The notes beneath the pieces are model-generated. The model was not told where the DNA came from. It made no database searches and saw only the letters and a list, made by a program, of their open reading frames with translations. Shown in pieces: positions 7,092-14,780 of a stretch of 17,545 bases of DNA. The stretch is taken from contig CANGOY010000010.1 of the NCBI GenBank assembly GCA_947455585.1, forward strand, positions 1 to 17,545. Direction: 5' to 3'. The translations under genes were made by a program, and so were the position numbers. Each line of letters starts with the position of its first letter. The stretch's first letter is position 1. Source of the stretch: Comamonadaceae bacterium. GTDB taxonomy: Bacteria > Pseudomonadota > Gammaproteobacteria > Burkholderiales > Burkholderiaceae_C.

Positions 7092-8333
7092 ATGTCCGTT
7101 CATCTCACCCCTCCCAACCCCGCAGATTTGCACGCCATCGCGGGCGTGCGCATTGGTGTCACCCAAGCAGGCATTCGCAAAGCGGGTCGCAAAGACTTGA
7201 CCGTTGTTTTGATTGACGAAGGTGCATCGGTTAGCGGTGTGTTCACGCAAAACCGTTTTTGTGCAGCACCCGTACAGGTGTGTCGCGAGCATTTGGATTC
7301 AGGTCAAGGCATTCGAGCCATGGTGGTCAACACGGGCAATGCCAACGCGGGCACAGGCGAAGAAGGTTTGAAACGTGCACGCGAAACTTGCGTGGCTTTG
7401 GCCGAGGCTTTGCAGATTTCTGCCAGCCAAGTGTTGCCGTTTTCCACGGGCGTCATCATGGAGCCGCTGCCGCACGACCGCATCATCGCGGGAATGCCAG
7501 CGGCAATTGCCGCTGCCGGCAAAGCAGGTAGCACTCAGCAATGGGCTGATGCCGCTGAAGGCATCATGACGACAGACACTGTGCCTAAAGCTGCCAGCAC
7601 GCAAGTACAAATTGGCGGTACGACAGTGAGTGTGACCGGCATCAGCAAAGGCGCAGGCATGATTCGCCCCAACATGGCCACCATGCTGGGATATGTGGCC
7701 ACCGATGCATGCGTGGCTCCTGTGTTGATGAAAGAGCTTTCTTTGGCATTGGCTGAAGGTTCGTTTAACCGCATCACGGTGGATGGCGACACGTCGACCA
7801 ACGACTCGTTCGTGGTCATCGCCACGAACAAGGCGCAGCACACGCCCATCACCAGCCTGCAAAGTGCAGAAGGCCAAGCCTTGTTGCAAGCCTTGTTGCA
7901 AGTGGCACGCCAGTTGGCTCAAGCCATCGTGCGCGACGGTGAAGGTGCCACCAAGTTCATCACCATCCGTGTGGAAGGCGGCAACACCAGCGCTGAGTGC
8001 CGCCAAGTGGCCTATGCCATTGCCCACTCACCCTTGGTGAAAACCGCGTTCTTTGCCAGCGACCCAAACTTAGGTCGCATCTTGGCAGCCGTAGGTTATG
8101 CAGGCATCACCGACCTCGACCAAACTGGTATCGATTTGTATTTGGACGATGTGCATGTCGCTATTCAAGGTGGCCGTCACCCCGAGTACCGCGAAGAAGA
8201 TGGCCAACGCGTGATGAGGCAATCTGAAATCACCGTGCGCGTGGTGTTGGGACGTGGCACAGCCAGTGACACCGTGTGGACGTGTGACCTGAGTCACGAC
8301 TACGTCAGTATCAACGCAGATTACCGCAGCTGA
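7092..8333 (+). CDS. argJ: Bifunctional ornithine acetyltransferase / N-acetylglutamate synthase ArgJ
   Basis: ArgJ recycles the acetyl group from N-acetylornithine to glutamate, and in the bifunctional type also makes N-acetylglutamate from acetyl-CoA, feeding arginine synthesis in the cytoplasm. The 413-residue protein has the family hallmarks: VVNTGNANAGTG at 78-89, the KGAGMIRPNMATMLGY segment (186-201), and DGDTSTNDSF. Self-cleavage in the family falls between the Ala and Thr of MAT, here A196 and T197, and T197 becomes the nucleophile. The start is 5 bases after the secA stop, and the stop overlaps the next ATG by one base (TGATG), implying translational coupling. An exact 12-base tandem repeat at 7875-7898 encodes ALLQ twice. 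Mono- versus bifunctionality cannot be decided from sequence alone. Confidence 0.97.
   Translation: MSVHLTPPNPADLHAIAGVRIGVTQAGIRKAGRKDLTVVLIDEGASVSGVFTQNRFCAAPVQVCREHLDSGQGIRAMVVNTGNANAGTGEEGLKRARETCVALAEALQISASQVLPFSTGVIMEPLPHDRIIAGMPAAIAAAGKAGSTQQWADAAEGIMTTDTVPKAASTQVQIGGTTVSVTGISKGAGMIRPNMATMLGYVATDACVAPVLMKELSLALAEGSFNRITVDGDTSTNDSFVVIATNKAQHTPITSLQSAEGQALLQALLQVARQLAQAIVRDGEGATKFITIRVEGGNTSAECRQVAYAIAHSPLVKTAFFASDPNLGRILAAVGYAGITDLDQTGIDLYLDDVHVAIQGGRHPEYREEDGQRVMRQSEITVRVVLGRGTASDTVWTCDLSHDYVSINADYRS
7875..7902 (+). repeat. 12-bp tandem repeat inside argJ
   Basis: CAAGCCTTGTTG occurs twice in a row (7875-7886 and 7887-7898), followed by CAAG. The repeat is in frame within argJ and the protein keeps a normal length. 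Confidence 0.9.
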
Positions 8334-9214
8334 TGACAGACGCTCTCCACCCCCTTGAACGCTTGGTGCAACGCGCCGAGGATTTGATGGCACGCATCGA
8401 GCAGGCGCTGCCTCAACCGATGGCCGAGCCCGACTGGTCAGCCAGCGTGGCCTTTCGCTACCGCAAGCGCAGCAGCGGGCGCGGTGGCTTAGAGCCCGTG
8501 CGCCATGTGGCTAAGCTGGGCTTGGCTGACTTGCAAGAGATCGACGGTCAAAAAGAAAAAATCCAGCGCAACACCGAACAGTTTGTGAAGGGTTTGCCCG
8601 CCAACAACGTGCTGTTAACGGGTGCGCGTGGCACAGGCAAGTCGTCACTCATCAAAGCGTGTTTGAACGAATACGGCCCACAAGGTTTGCGTTTGATTGA
8701 GGTCGACAAAGACGACCTGACGGACTTGCCTGACATCATCGAGTTGGTGTCTGAGCGTTCCGAAAAATTCATGATTTTTTGTGACGACTTAAGCTTTGAA
8801 GATGGCGAACCTGGCTACAAAGCACTCAAGTCCATCTTGGATGGCTCGATTGCAGCCGCCACACCGAATGTGTTGATTTACGCCACTAGCAACCGCCGCC
8901 ATTTGTTGCCCGAGTACATGAAAGAAAACCTCACTTACACGCACACCGACGATGGCGAAGTGCATCCGGGTGAGGGCGTGGAAGAGAAAATTTCTTTGTC
9001 TGAGCGCTTTGGTTTGTGGGTGAGTTTTTACCCTTTCAGCCAAGATGAGTACCTGACCATTGCAGCGCAGTGGCTCTCGTCGTTTGGCTTCAAACCCGCC
9101 GAAATTGAGGCTGCCAAGCCCGAAGCTTTGGTTTGGGCCCTAGAGCGTGCTTCGCGCAGTGGCCGTGTGGCGTACCAGTTTGCACGCGACTACGCGGGCA
9201 AACACGCTTCTTGA
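8333..9214 (+). CDS. DUF815 family AAA+ ATPase
   Basis: A 293-residue P-loop ATPase of the DUF815 family, common in proteobacteria and of poorly defined function. Residues 92-105 hold NVLLTGARGTGKSS (Walker A). Residues 146-152 give FMIFCDD (Walker B, with a second Asp where many AAA+ proteins have Glu), and NVLIYATSNRRHLLPEY (from 179) carries a sensor-1 asparagine. The N-terminal ~60 residues, including a basic RYRKRSSGRGG segment, are family specific. The gene overlaps argJ by one base and lies 4 bases before the Nudix gene, so it is part of the same transcription unit. This position between argJ and mutT fits the Burkholderiales gene order I know. The role is not established, and I assign none beyond ATP binding. 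Confidence 0.9.
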   Translation: MTDALHPLERLVQRAEDLMARIEQALPQPMAEPDWSASVAFRYRKRSSGRGGLEPVRHVAKLGLADLQEIDGQKEKIQRNTEQFVKGLPANNVLLTGARGTGKSSLIKACLNEYGPQGLRLIEVDKDDLTDLPDIIELVSERSEKFMIFCDDLSFEDGEPGYKALKSILDGSIAAATPNVLIYATSNRRHLLPEYMKENLTYTHTDDGEVHPGEGVEEKISLSERFGLWVSFYPFSQDEYLTIAAQWLSSFGFKPAEIEAAKPEALVWALERASRSGRVAYQFARDYAGKHAS

Positions 9215-9218
9215 GCCT

Positions 9219-9689
9219 ATGCGTAACGTAGATGTACGCGTGGTCGATGCAGACCAGCCTCGTTCAGTTGACCGAAACTTAGTGCAAGTGGCGGTTGGTG
9301 TGTTGATGCAAGCCGACGATTCTTTCTTGCTCACCAGTCGCCCCGAAGGTAAAGCCTATGCAGGTTACTGGGAGTTTCCAGGTGGCAAGCTGGAAGCCGG
9401 CGAGACTGTCGAGCAAGCTTTGCGTCGCGAGCTGCAAGAGGAAATTGGCATCACCATCCAAGACTGCACGCTCTGGAAGACCGAGCGCATCGACTACCCA
9501 CATGCCCTAGTGCAGCTGAACTTTTGCAAGGTTACGCAATGGACGGGTGAGTTGCAAATGTTGGAGTCTCAGTCGTCTGCGTGGCAGCAGTTGCCTGTGA
9601 CGGTGACACCTGTGTTGCCCGGTACAGTGCCTGTGCTGCAGTGGTTTGCGCAAGAGCGTAAATTTGAAGGTGACACGCACACCGCCTGA
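9219..9689 (+). CDS. mutT: Nudix hydrolase, MutT-like (8-oxo-dGTP diphosphatase)
   Basis: A 156-residue Nudix protein. The complete Nudix box lies at 56-78 (G56, E62, R70-E71, E74-E75, G77 in the GX5EX7REUXEEXGU pattern), preceded by YAGYWEFPGGKLEAGE, which is typical of MutT. MutT removes 8-oxo-dGTP from the nucleotide pool and so prevents A-to-C transversions. The C-terminal part (IDYPHALVQLNFCKV) also fits MutT. I chose the ATG at 9219, 4 bases after the DUF815 stop; a longer frame opening at 9147 would overlap the upstream gene by 68 bases and adds no family-like sequence. Other Nudix substrates cannot be excluded. A terminator follows at 9720-9745. Confidence 0.88.
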   Translation: MRNVDVRVVDADQPRSVDRNLVQVAVGVLMQADDSFLLTSRPEGKAYAGYWEFPGGKLEAGETVEQALRRELQEEIGITIQDCTLWKTERIDYPHALVQLNFCKVTQWTGELQMLESQSSAWQQLPVTVTPVLPGTVPVLQWFAQERKFEGDTHTA

Positions 9690-9719
9690 GCTAGTTTAGG
9701 GAAATCGCTCACCGTCATC

Positions 9720-9745
9720 AGCGCCTTTGCACGGGCGCTTTTTTT
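9720..9745 (+). terminator. Rho-independent terminator of the secA-mutT unit
   Basis: AGCGCC (9720-9725), an 8-base loop, then GGCGCT (9734-9739) running into seven T residues. It overlaps the stop codon of the convergent yacG gene at 9744-9746. Confidence 0.85.
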
Positions 9746-9944
9746 ATTGCAAAGGTGTGTTTTCGAAGTCAGCGTCGTCTTGCGGCGTTTGGTCGGGCAA
9801 GCGGTGTTCTTCGTTGGCCCAAGCGCCTAAGTCAATGTTGCGGCAGCGTTCGCCGCAAAATGGGCGGTACACATTGGCCGCTTCGTAGCGACTGGGGCCG
9901 CCGCACTGCGGGCAAACAACGATGCGAACCTCAGAGTCAGCCAT
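9744..9944 (-). CDS. yacG: DNA gyrase inhibitor YacG
   Basis: A 66-residue zinc-binding protein. Four cysteines, C11-x2-C14 (CPQCGG) and C30-x3-C34 (FCGERC), form the YacG zinc site, followed by the typical RNIDLGAWANEEHRLP. YacG binds GyrB and blocks DNA binding by gyrase in E. coli. The acidic tail (DDADFENTPLQ) is unremarkable. The start is 3 bases after the zapD stop, the conserved zapD-yacG pair, so co-translation is likely. Its 3' end shares bases with the opposing terminator. Confidence 0.95.
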   Translation of the reverse strand: MADSEVRIVVCPQCGGPSRYEAANVYRPFCGERCRNIDLGAWANEEHRLPDQTPQDDADFENTPLQ

Positions 9945-9947
9945 GGC

Positions 9948-10700
9948 TTAAACGCAAAGAGCCATTTCAAAAGGCACATCGTCGGTGCTGTGCTGCAAAC
10001 GGCCATCGCCGTCTTGGCGCATCATGCGTACCCAAATCATCAAGCGGTTACCGCTGATTTCGGGGATGAAGCCCAGTGCGGGGTCAATCGCCACACGCAT
10101 GAGTTGGAACTTGCCTTGTGCCAACGACTGTTGAAATTGGCCGCCCATGGCCATCATTTTTTGGGTGGTACCTGTGTCGCGCATCAGCGAGAGCAGCAGG
10201 TTGACCGAGGCTTTCATGGGCTGGAACACTTCGAACCAACGCAAGATATCGGCACGGCGCACATCTGGACTTTGCTGTTGCCACGCGTGATACGCAGGCA
10301 AGTCAAAGCAGCAGGTGCCACCCGGAATGGCAGCGCGGTTACGCAATGCTGTGAGCCATTCGTTTTCGGTGATGTTTTGACCAATCTTGCCCACTGCACC
10401 GTTGAGGCCAGTGAAGCAATGGTCGATGTTGTCGAGCAATTGCTGCAATGCCGATTCAGACACCGAAGGATTGCCGCGCAAGGAGTTGAACTGTTGTTTG
10501 TGACGCTCTAAGTCTTTGAGCACGTCTGACTTGAGGTCGGTGCGTCCACCAGCTTCGACCAATTCAAACAAAGTGGTGAGCGCAAAGTGGTTGTCGACCG
10601 GGTGGTCGCGTGTCGTGAGTTCTTCAAAACGCTGAAACAGGTGTTCCAAGCGCAGGTAAGTGCGCACACGTTCGTTGAAGGGATGTTCGTACAGAATCAC
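9948..10700 (-). CDS. zapD: Cell division protein ZapD
   Basis: ZapD crosslinks FtsZ filaments and supports Z-ring assembly in the cytoplasm. The 250-residue protein begins MILYEHPFNERVRTYLRLEH, the strongly conserved ZapD N-terminus, and continues with an all-helical region and a C-terminal beta-rich part (QLMRVAIDPALGFIPEISG), as in the family. The start codon is GTG at 10700-10698, since the conserved sequence begins immediately after it. The coaE gene upstream ends 86 bases earlier, and that gap holds a possible promoter, so zapD-yacG may have its own transcript besides read-through. Confidence 0.95.
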   Translation of the reverse strand: MILYEHPFNERVRTYLRLEHLFQRFEELTTRDHPVDNHFALTTLFELVEAGGRTDLKSDVLKDLERHKQQFNSLRGNPSVSESALQQLLDNIDHCFTGLNGAVGKIGQNITENEWLTALRNRAAIPGGTCCFDLPAYHAWQQQSPDVRRADILRWFEVFQPMKASVNLLLSLMRDTGTTQKMMAMGGQFQQSLAQGKFQLMRVAIDPALGFIPEISGNRLMIWVRMMRQDGDGRLQHSTDDVPFEMALCV

Positions 10701-10741
10701 GCGAAAAAGCAGGTCAGGGGTGGACGATAGTTATTACAGTA

Positions 10742-10768
10742 ATCATAACCTCTTGCCGCCCTTTTCAA
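10742..10768 (-). promoter_or_regulatory. Possible zapD promoter
   Basis: On the minus strand TTGAAA (10768-10763) is followed 15 bases later by TATGAT (10747-10742), each one base from consensus. The spacer is short. A small dyad ATTAC-A-GTAAT (10733-10743) overlaps it. It lies about 40 bases upstream of the zapD GTG. Confidence 0.35.
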
Positions 10769-10786
10769 CCTACTGTGAATGGTCGC

Positions 10787-11389
10787 TCAGAGTAAAGCTG
10801 AGACCAGTTTTTGCAGCACCTCGAGTGAGAGCTGGTCGTTATAAATCACCCAGTCAGCAGCAGCGAGTCGGCGCGTACGCGTCGCTTGCGAGGCGATGAT
10901 TTTTTCAACCGTGTCGCGGTTGAACCCATTGCGTGCCATCACGCGCTGGATTTGTGTTTCTACCAAGCAGTCGACCACTAGCACGCGGTCGACGCGTGTT
11001 CGCCAGCGGTCTGATTCCACCAACAGCGGCACGTCAAACACGACGGTGTGATAGCCGGCATCGGTCGCCAGCTGTTCCTGACGTTGAGTTTCTTGCGCTA
11101 CCAGCGGGTGAATGATGGCTTCCAAGGTCTGTTTGGCTTGCGCATGAGCGAACACATAAGCGCGCATGCGTTCGCGGTCGAGCGCGCCATGCGCATCTAA
11201 AAACTCACTGCCAAAAACTTGCGCAATCGCTGGCATTGCAAACCCGTGAGGTGCGGTGACGCTGCGCGCAATAGCGTCTGCATCGATGATGGCTGCACCA
11301 CGAGCCATTAGCATCGTGCCAACCGTGCTTTTCCCGCAGCCAATGCCGCCAGTTAAACCGATGCGAAGTGGTTTAGATTGAGAGCTCAT
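10787..11389 (-). CDS. coaE: Dephospho-CoA kinase CoaE
   Basis: CoaE phosphorylates the 3'-hydroxyl of the ribose in dephospho-CoA, the last step of coenzyme A synthesis. With the ATG at 11389 the protein is 200 residues. The P-loop GGIGCGKS lies at 14-21, followed by IIDADAIARSVTAPHG, which is typical of the family, and by VVFDVPLLVES in the nucleoside-monophosphate-kinase-like core. I prefer this ATG to the TTG six codons upstream (11407), which overlaps the end of pilD and adds residues not seen in the family. pilD ends 10 bases upstream. The pilD-coaE-zapD-yacG order is standard in beta- and gammaproteobacteria. Confidence 0.95.
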   Translation of the reverse strand: MSSQSKPLRIGLTGGIGCGKSTVGTMLMARGAAIIDADAIARSVTAPHGFAMPAIAQVFGSEFLDAHGALDRERMRAYVFAHAQAKQTLEAIIHPLVAQETQRQEQLATDAGYHTVVFDVPLLVESDRWRTRVDRVLVVDCLVETQIQRVMARNGFNRDTVEKIIASQATRTRRLAAADWVIYNDQLSLEVLQKLVSALL

Positions 11390-11399
11390 GATGTCAAGT

Positions 11400-12215
11400 T
11401 TATGCAACCCATGCCCACCCCATCCAAGCGGCGATGGGGGCGATGCCGATGGCTGCTATCAATATGCCTGATGCCGCTAAGCAGGGGCCGAAGGGCACAT
11501 ACCCGTCTTCCCGTAAATGGTGCGTGAATTTGAGGAATAAGGCGACAGCTATGCCGCTTATGCTGGCCAGGATGACCAAAGGCATCAATGCCAATGGCCC
11601 AAGCCAAGCGCCTAAGCCCGCTAGCAGCTTAAAGTCTCCCGCACCCATGCCTTGTTTGCCTGTGATGCGCTCGAACAGCGTGGCAATGGTCCACAGCGAG
11701 CTGTAACCAGCCACGACACCCCAAACGGATTGATGCAACGACAGTGGTAACCAATCAAGTGCGCTGGCGACCAAGCCGCCCCAGACCAAGGCTTGCGTGA
11801 GGTCATCGGGCAGCAGGGTGGTTTGCCAGTCGATGACTGACAAGGTCAGTAGCACAGTGGCGAAACTCGCCCAGCAGATGGCTGTCACATTGAAGCCCCA
11901 GCGCCACGTGCAGGCGCTCCAAATCAAAGCCGTGGCGAGTTCGATGGTGGGGTATCGCGCGCTGATCGCTTGCTGGCAAAAGGCACAGCGGCCTTTGAGC
12001 CAGACATAGCTAAGAATGGGGATGTTGTGCCACACCTTGAGTGGTGTTTGGCAATGTGGGCAGTGTGAGGCGGGCCAGCTCAAGTTGTAGCGTGGCGCGT
12101 CGCCTTCACAGGTATGTTCGGCCATGATCATGCGTGGCAAGCGGTGGATCAATACGTTCACAAAGCTGCCAATGATCAAACCCAACCCAAGCACCAGGGC
12201 CATGTCCCATGTCAT
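11400..12215 (-). CDS. pilD: Prepilin leader peptidase / N-methyltransferase PilD
   Basis: PilD is the inner-membrane aspartic protease that cleaves type IV prepilins (and type II secretion pseudopilins) after the leader glycine and N-methylates the new terminus. The 271-residue protein has the N-terminal GSFVNVLIHRLP, a cytoplasmic zinc loop with C52-x2-C55 and C77-x2-C80, the first catalytic aspartate D129 (IDWQTTLLPDD), the second D194 in GMGAGDFK, and about seven hydrophobic segments. It looks fully intact. Its ATG overlaps the pilC stop by 4 bases (ATGA). Because the pilB copy upstream is broken, PilD may now serve other prepilin-like substrates. Confidence 0.97.
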   Translation of the reverse strand: MTWDMALVLGLGLIIGSFVNVLIHRLPRMIMAEHTCEGDAPRYNLSWPASHCPHCQTPLKVWHNIPILSYVWLKGRCAFCQQAISARYPTIELATALIWSACTWRWGFNVTAICWASFATVLLTLSVIDWQTTLLPDDLTQALVWGGLVASALDWLPLSLHQSVWGVVAGYSSLWTIATLFERITGKQGMGAGDFKLLAGLGAWLGPLALMPLVILASISGIAVALFLKFTHHLREDGYVPFGPCLAASGILIAAIGIAPIAAWMGWAWVA

Positions 12216-13426
12216 ACCACTTGTCCCAGTTGAAAAATTGGAAGATACAAAGCCATTACCAAGCCGCCAATCAGCAAACCCAACACCACCATGATGAAGG
12301 GTTCTAAGAGTGTAGACAGTCGCGCAACGGTATTGTCGACTTCTCGTTCGTAATGCTCGGCTGTTTTTGTCAGCATGTGGTCGAGAGCGCCTGACTCTTC
12401 ACCGATGGCGCACATTTGAGCCCCCATGGGTGGGAATAAGTTGCCGGCATGTTCTAGCGCTTGCGAGAGTGAGGTGCCTTGTAGCAACTGTATTTGGATG
12501 TTGTGCGTGGCTGCTTGAAATAACAGATTGCCAGTCACACCGCTGACGGACGACAGTGCATCGGTGAGGGGGAGTCCTGCTGAAAAGAGGGTCGCCAATG
12601 TGCGAGTCCAGCGTGCAGCGCATGCATGGCGTATGAGAGGTCCCGCGATAGGCGCTTGTAAACACAGCTTATGTAGATGGTGTTGCCATGTTGTGTTTTT
12701 TCGCATACGCCAGTTCAGCCACCACCCCGTCGCAACGATGCAAACCATGGTTGCGACGCCGTAGTGTTGTAGGCCTTCGCTGGCTTGAATGACCATGCGT
12801 GTGAGCCATGGCAATTCTGCGCCGAATGATGAAAAAATATTTTGAAAAGCTGGTGCAACGAAAATCAAGATGAGTGTCAAAACGACGCCTGCAAACGATA
12901 AAACGGCACAGGGGTAGATGAGTGCGGAGCGTAATGTGGCGCGCAACGCTTCAGTTTTTTCAAGGTGTTGCGCGAGTCGTTCAAGCATCGTGTCGAGCAT
13001 CCCAGAGACTTCCCCAGCTGCGACTAGGTTGCAATACAGCGCATCGAATTCAGGGTGTCGCTGTAAGGCTTGGCTCAACGCAATGCCCGCTTCGACTTGT
13101 GCATGCACATCCAGAATCAATGTTTTCAGTGCCGATGGCGCTTCACCGCGGTTGAGAATCTGAAGCGCTTGTAACAGTGGAACACCTGAATGCAACAAGG
13201 TCGCAAGTTGCCGTGTGAGTCGGGTGATGTCACGTCTAGGGATGTCGCGTTTGGTTGTGTGTTTTAGCAACGCTGAGAGTTGAAATTTCCAATGTATGTG
13301 CGTGGTCCGAATGCGTTGAGCGCTCAGCTGTTCTTGTACATGGCGCTGGTTGTCGGCAACAATTTCCTCGTTGACTTGTTGTCCTTGGCGGTCGTTGCCA
13401 CGCCATGCATAAAGATGTTTAGCCAT
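12212..13426 (-). CDS. pilC: Type IV pilus inner-membrane platform protein PilC
   Basis: PilC (GspF family) is the inner-membrane platform on which the pilus is assembled and through which the ATPases PilB and PilT act. The 404-residue length is normal. Two GspF domains are visible: residues from about 65 (RDITRLTRQLATLLHSGVPL) and from about 270 (ARWTRTLATLFSAGLPLTDA). The matching membrane segments are IYPCAVLSFAGVVLTLILIF in the middle and LEPFIMVVLGLLIGGLVMAL near the end. The gene overlaps the end of pilB by 8 bases and the start of pilD by 4, so translation is coupled. No damage is seen, although its partner ATPase gene upstream is frameshifted. Confidence 0.97.
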   Translation of the reverse strand: MAKHLYAWRGNDRQGQQVNEEIVADNQRHVQEQLSAQRIRTTHIHWKFQLSALLKHTTKRDIPRRDITRLTRQLATLLHSGVPLLQALQILNRGEAPSALKTLILDVHAQVEAGIALSQALQRHPEFDALYCNLVAAGEVSGMLDTMLERLAQHLEKTEALRATLRSALIYPCAVLSFAGVVLTLILIFVAPAFQNIFSSFGAELPWLTRMVIQASEGLQHYGVATMVCIVATGWWLNWRMRKNTTWQHHLHKLCLQAPIAGPLIRHACAARWTRTLATLFSAGLPLTDALSSVSGVTGNLLFQAATHNIQIQLLQGTSLSQALEHAGNLFPPMGAQMCAIGEESGALDHMLTKTAEHYEREVDNTVARLSTLLEPFIMVVLGLLIGGLVMALYLPIFQLGQVV

Positions 13427-14589
13427 GGTGTGTGTGCGTCATCACTTCTTCTACCGATGTGACACCTTGCAACACTTTGAGCCAGCCCGCTTGGCGTAGC
13501 GTACGAACACCATCTTGAGCCGCTTGTGCAGCCAATGTGCGCGTATCGCTGTCATGCATGATGAGCGTTTGCATGGTGTCATTCATGGGCATGACTTGAT
13601 AGATGCCCACACGTCCTTTGTAGCCCTTGTCACACGATTCGCAGCCAACCGCTTGGTGCGGTTTTGCAGATAGGCGAGCATCGTGCGGCAGTGCTTGGAT
13701 ATCTTGTGTATTGAGGTTGTTGAGAAACAAAGCGGTTTGCTCAGCACTCATGGGCTGCTTGCACCGTTCACATAAACGCCTCACCAAGCGTTGGGCTGTA
13801 ATAAAGTTCACACTCGCCGCAACGTTGAATGCTGCTACGCCCATATAACGTAAACGTGCTAAGGCGCTTGGCGCGTCATTGGTGTGTAGTGTGGACAGAA
13901 CCAAGTGACCTGTTTGAGCGGCTTGAACTGTGACTTCTGCGGTTTCTAAATCGCGGATTTCCCCCACCATGATGACATCTGGGTCTTGGCGAAGAAGTGC
14001 TCTCAGTGTGCTGGCGAAGGTCAGCCCCGCTCGGTCATTCACATTGACCTGATTGGCGCCTGGCAGATGTATTTCTGAGGGGGCCTCGATGGTCGAGATA
14101 TTCACTTCCGTACGATTTAATAATTCTAGGCAGGCGTAAAGCGATAAGGTCTTCCCGGAGCCTGTGGGGCCTGCCGATGGCTTGTATTAACTTTTCGCAG
14201 TCGTCGGGTTCGTATCCCAATGCAGCAAGTCCAGGACGCTCATTGTTGGGCTTCAAAATACGTACAACGATTTTTTCGCCATGTAGCGTAGGTAACGAAC
14301 TCACTCGCAAATCAATGGTTTGACCCATGTAAGGATATTGGATGCGGCCATCTTGAGGCACGCGTTTTTCGGCGATATCCATGCGCGCCATCACTTTGAG
14401 TCGTGACACGATGGCGTCCCTTAAATGCATCGGCGGTGTTGCCGCGACATGCAGCAAACCATCTATTCGAAAGCGAATTCGAAATATCACTTCGCCACTT
14501 TCAAAATGCACATCAGACGCGAGTCTCACCAGCGCGTCGTGCATGATGTCATCCAGTGTTTTGACTGCTGAATCGGGTTGTGTCGCCAT
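13419..14589 (-). pseudogene. pilB: pilB / GspE-type ATPase, frameshifted at Walker A
   Basis: The gene is read in two frames. Bases 14589 down to ~14165 encode about 141 residues of the GspE/PilB core (ASDVHFE at 25-31, FRIDGLL, DGRI, then KIVVRILKP to QAIGRP). The frame then becomes nonsense and stops at 14035. The other frame resumes with GPTGSGKTLSLYACLELL and continues through DRAGLTFASTLRALLRQDPD, MVGEIRDLETAE, TGHLVLSTLHTNDA and a four-cysteine segment (CERC...CESC) to the stop at 13419. About nine residues before Walker A are missing; a 26-base loss would explain it. The ATG at 14589 has AGGA six bases before it. Even repaired (398 aa) it would lack the N-terminal domain of usual ~570-residue PilB. 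PilB would power pilus extension. The cause could be a real mutation or an assembly error. Confidence 0.85.
14163..14172 (-). repeat. Likely remnant of a deletion between short direct repeats in pilB
   Basis: AGGCCCCACA (minus strand) sits exactly where the frame changes. It reads AGG-CCC-CAC (Arg-Pro-His of the upstream frame) and also GGC-CCC-ACA (Gly-Pro-Thr of Walker A in the downstream frame). This is what remains if a pair of near-identical repeats 26 bases apart recombined or was collapsed. Confidence 0.55.
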
Positions 14590-14686
14590 GGTTGTCCTCA
14601 TCGAAGGAAAGAGGAATTTTTGTTGTTTTGTTTGTGTTGTGTGGCAGTCAACGCCACAAAATTTCAGTTTCCTTGCCTATGTTGAT

Positions 14687-14704
14687 ATACGCCAATTGGC
14701 GTAT
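14687..14704. promoter_or_regulatory. Perfect 18-bp palindrome in the pilB-HU divergent region
   Basis: ATACGCCAA-TTGGCGTAT lies between the divergent pilB and HU starts, 77 bases upstream of the HU start and 98 bases upstream of pilB. It is a candidate operator. A TTGGCG half could act as a -35 element for HU, but no convincing -10 was found at the right distance. Confidence 0.5.
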
Positions 14705-14780
14705 TTTCTAAGTGCGATAAATTAAGTAAACTGACAGAATCAGCACTGCTGGTAACCAAATTAACAATAGGAACAACAAC

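Noticed and set aside
7299..8027. A 242-codon open frame antisense to argJ
   Set aside because: Histidine/glycine-rich translation without motifs, wholly inside a certain gene.
9147..9218. Longer N-terminus for the Nudix protein
   Set aside because: It overlaps the DUF815 gene by 68 bases and adds no family-like sequence; the ATG at 9219 gives a standard MutT-like N-terminus.
14035..14175. Programmed +1 frameshifting in pilB at CCC-C
   Set aside because: The slip would restore the frame but omit about eight conserved residues before the P-loop, and no stimulatory structure is obvious; a deletion or assembly collapse explains it better.
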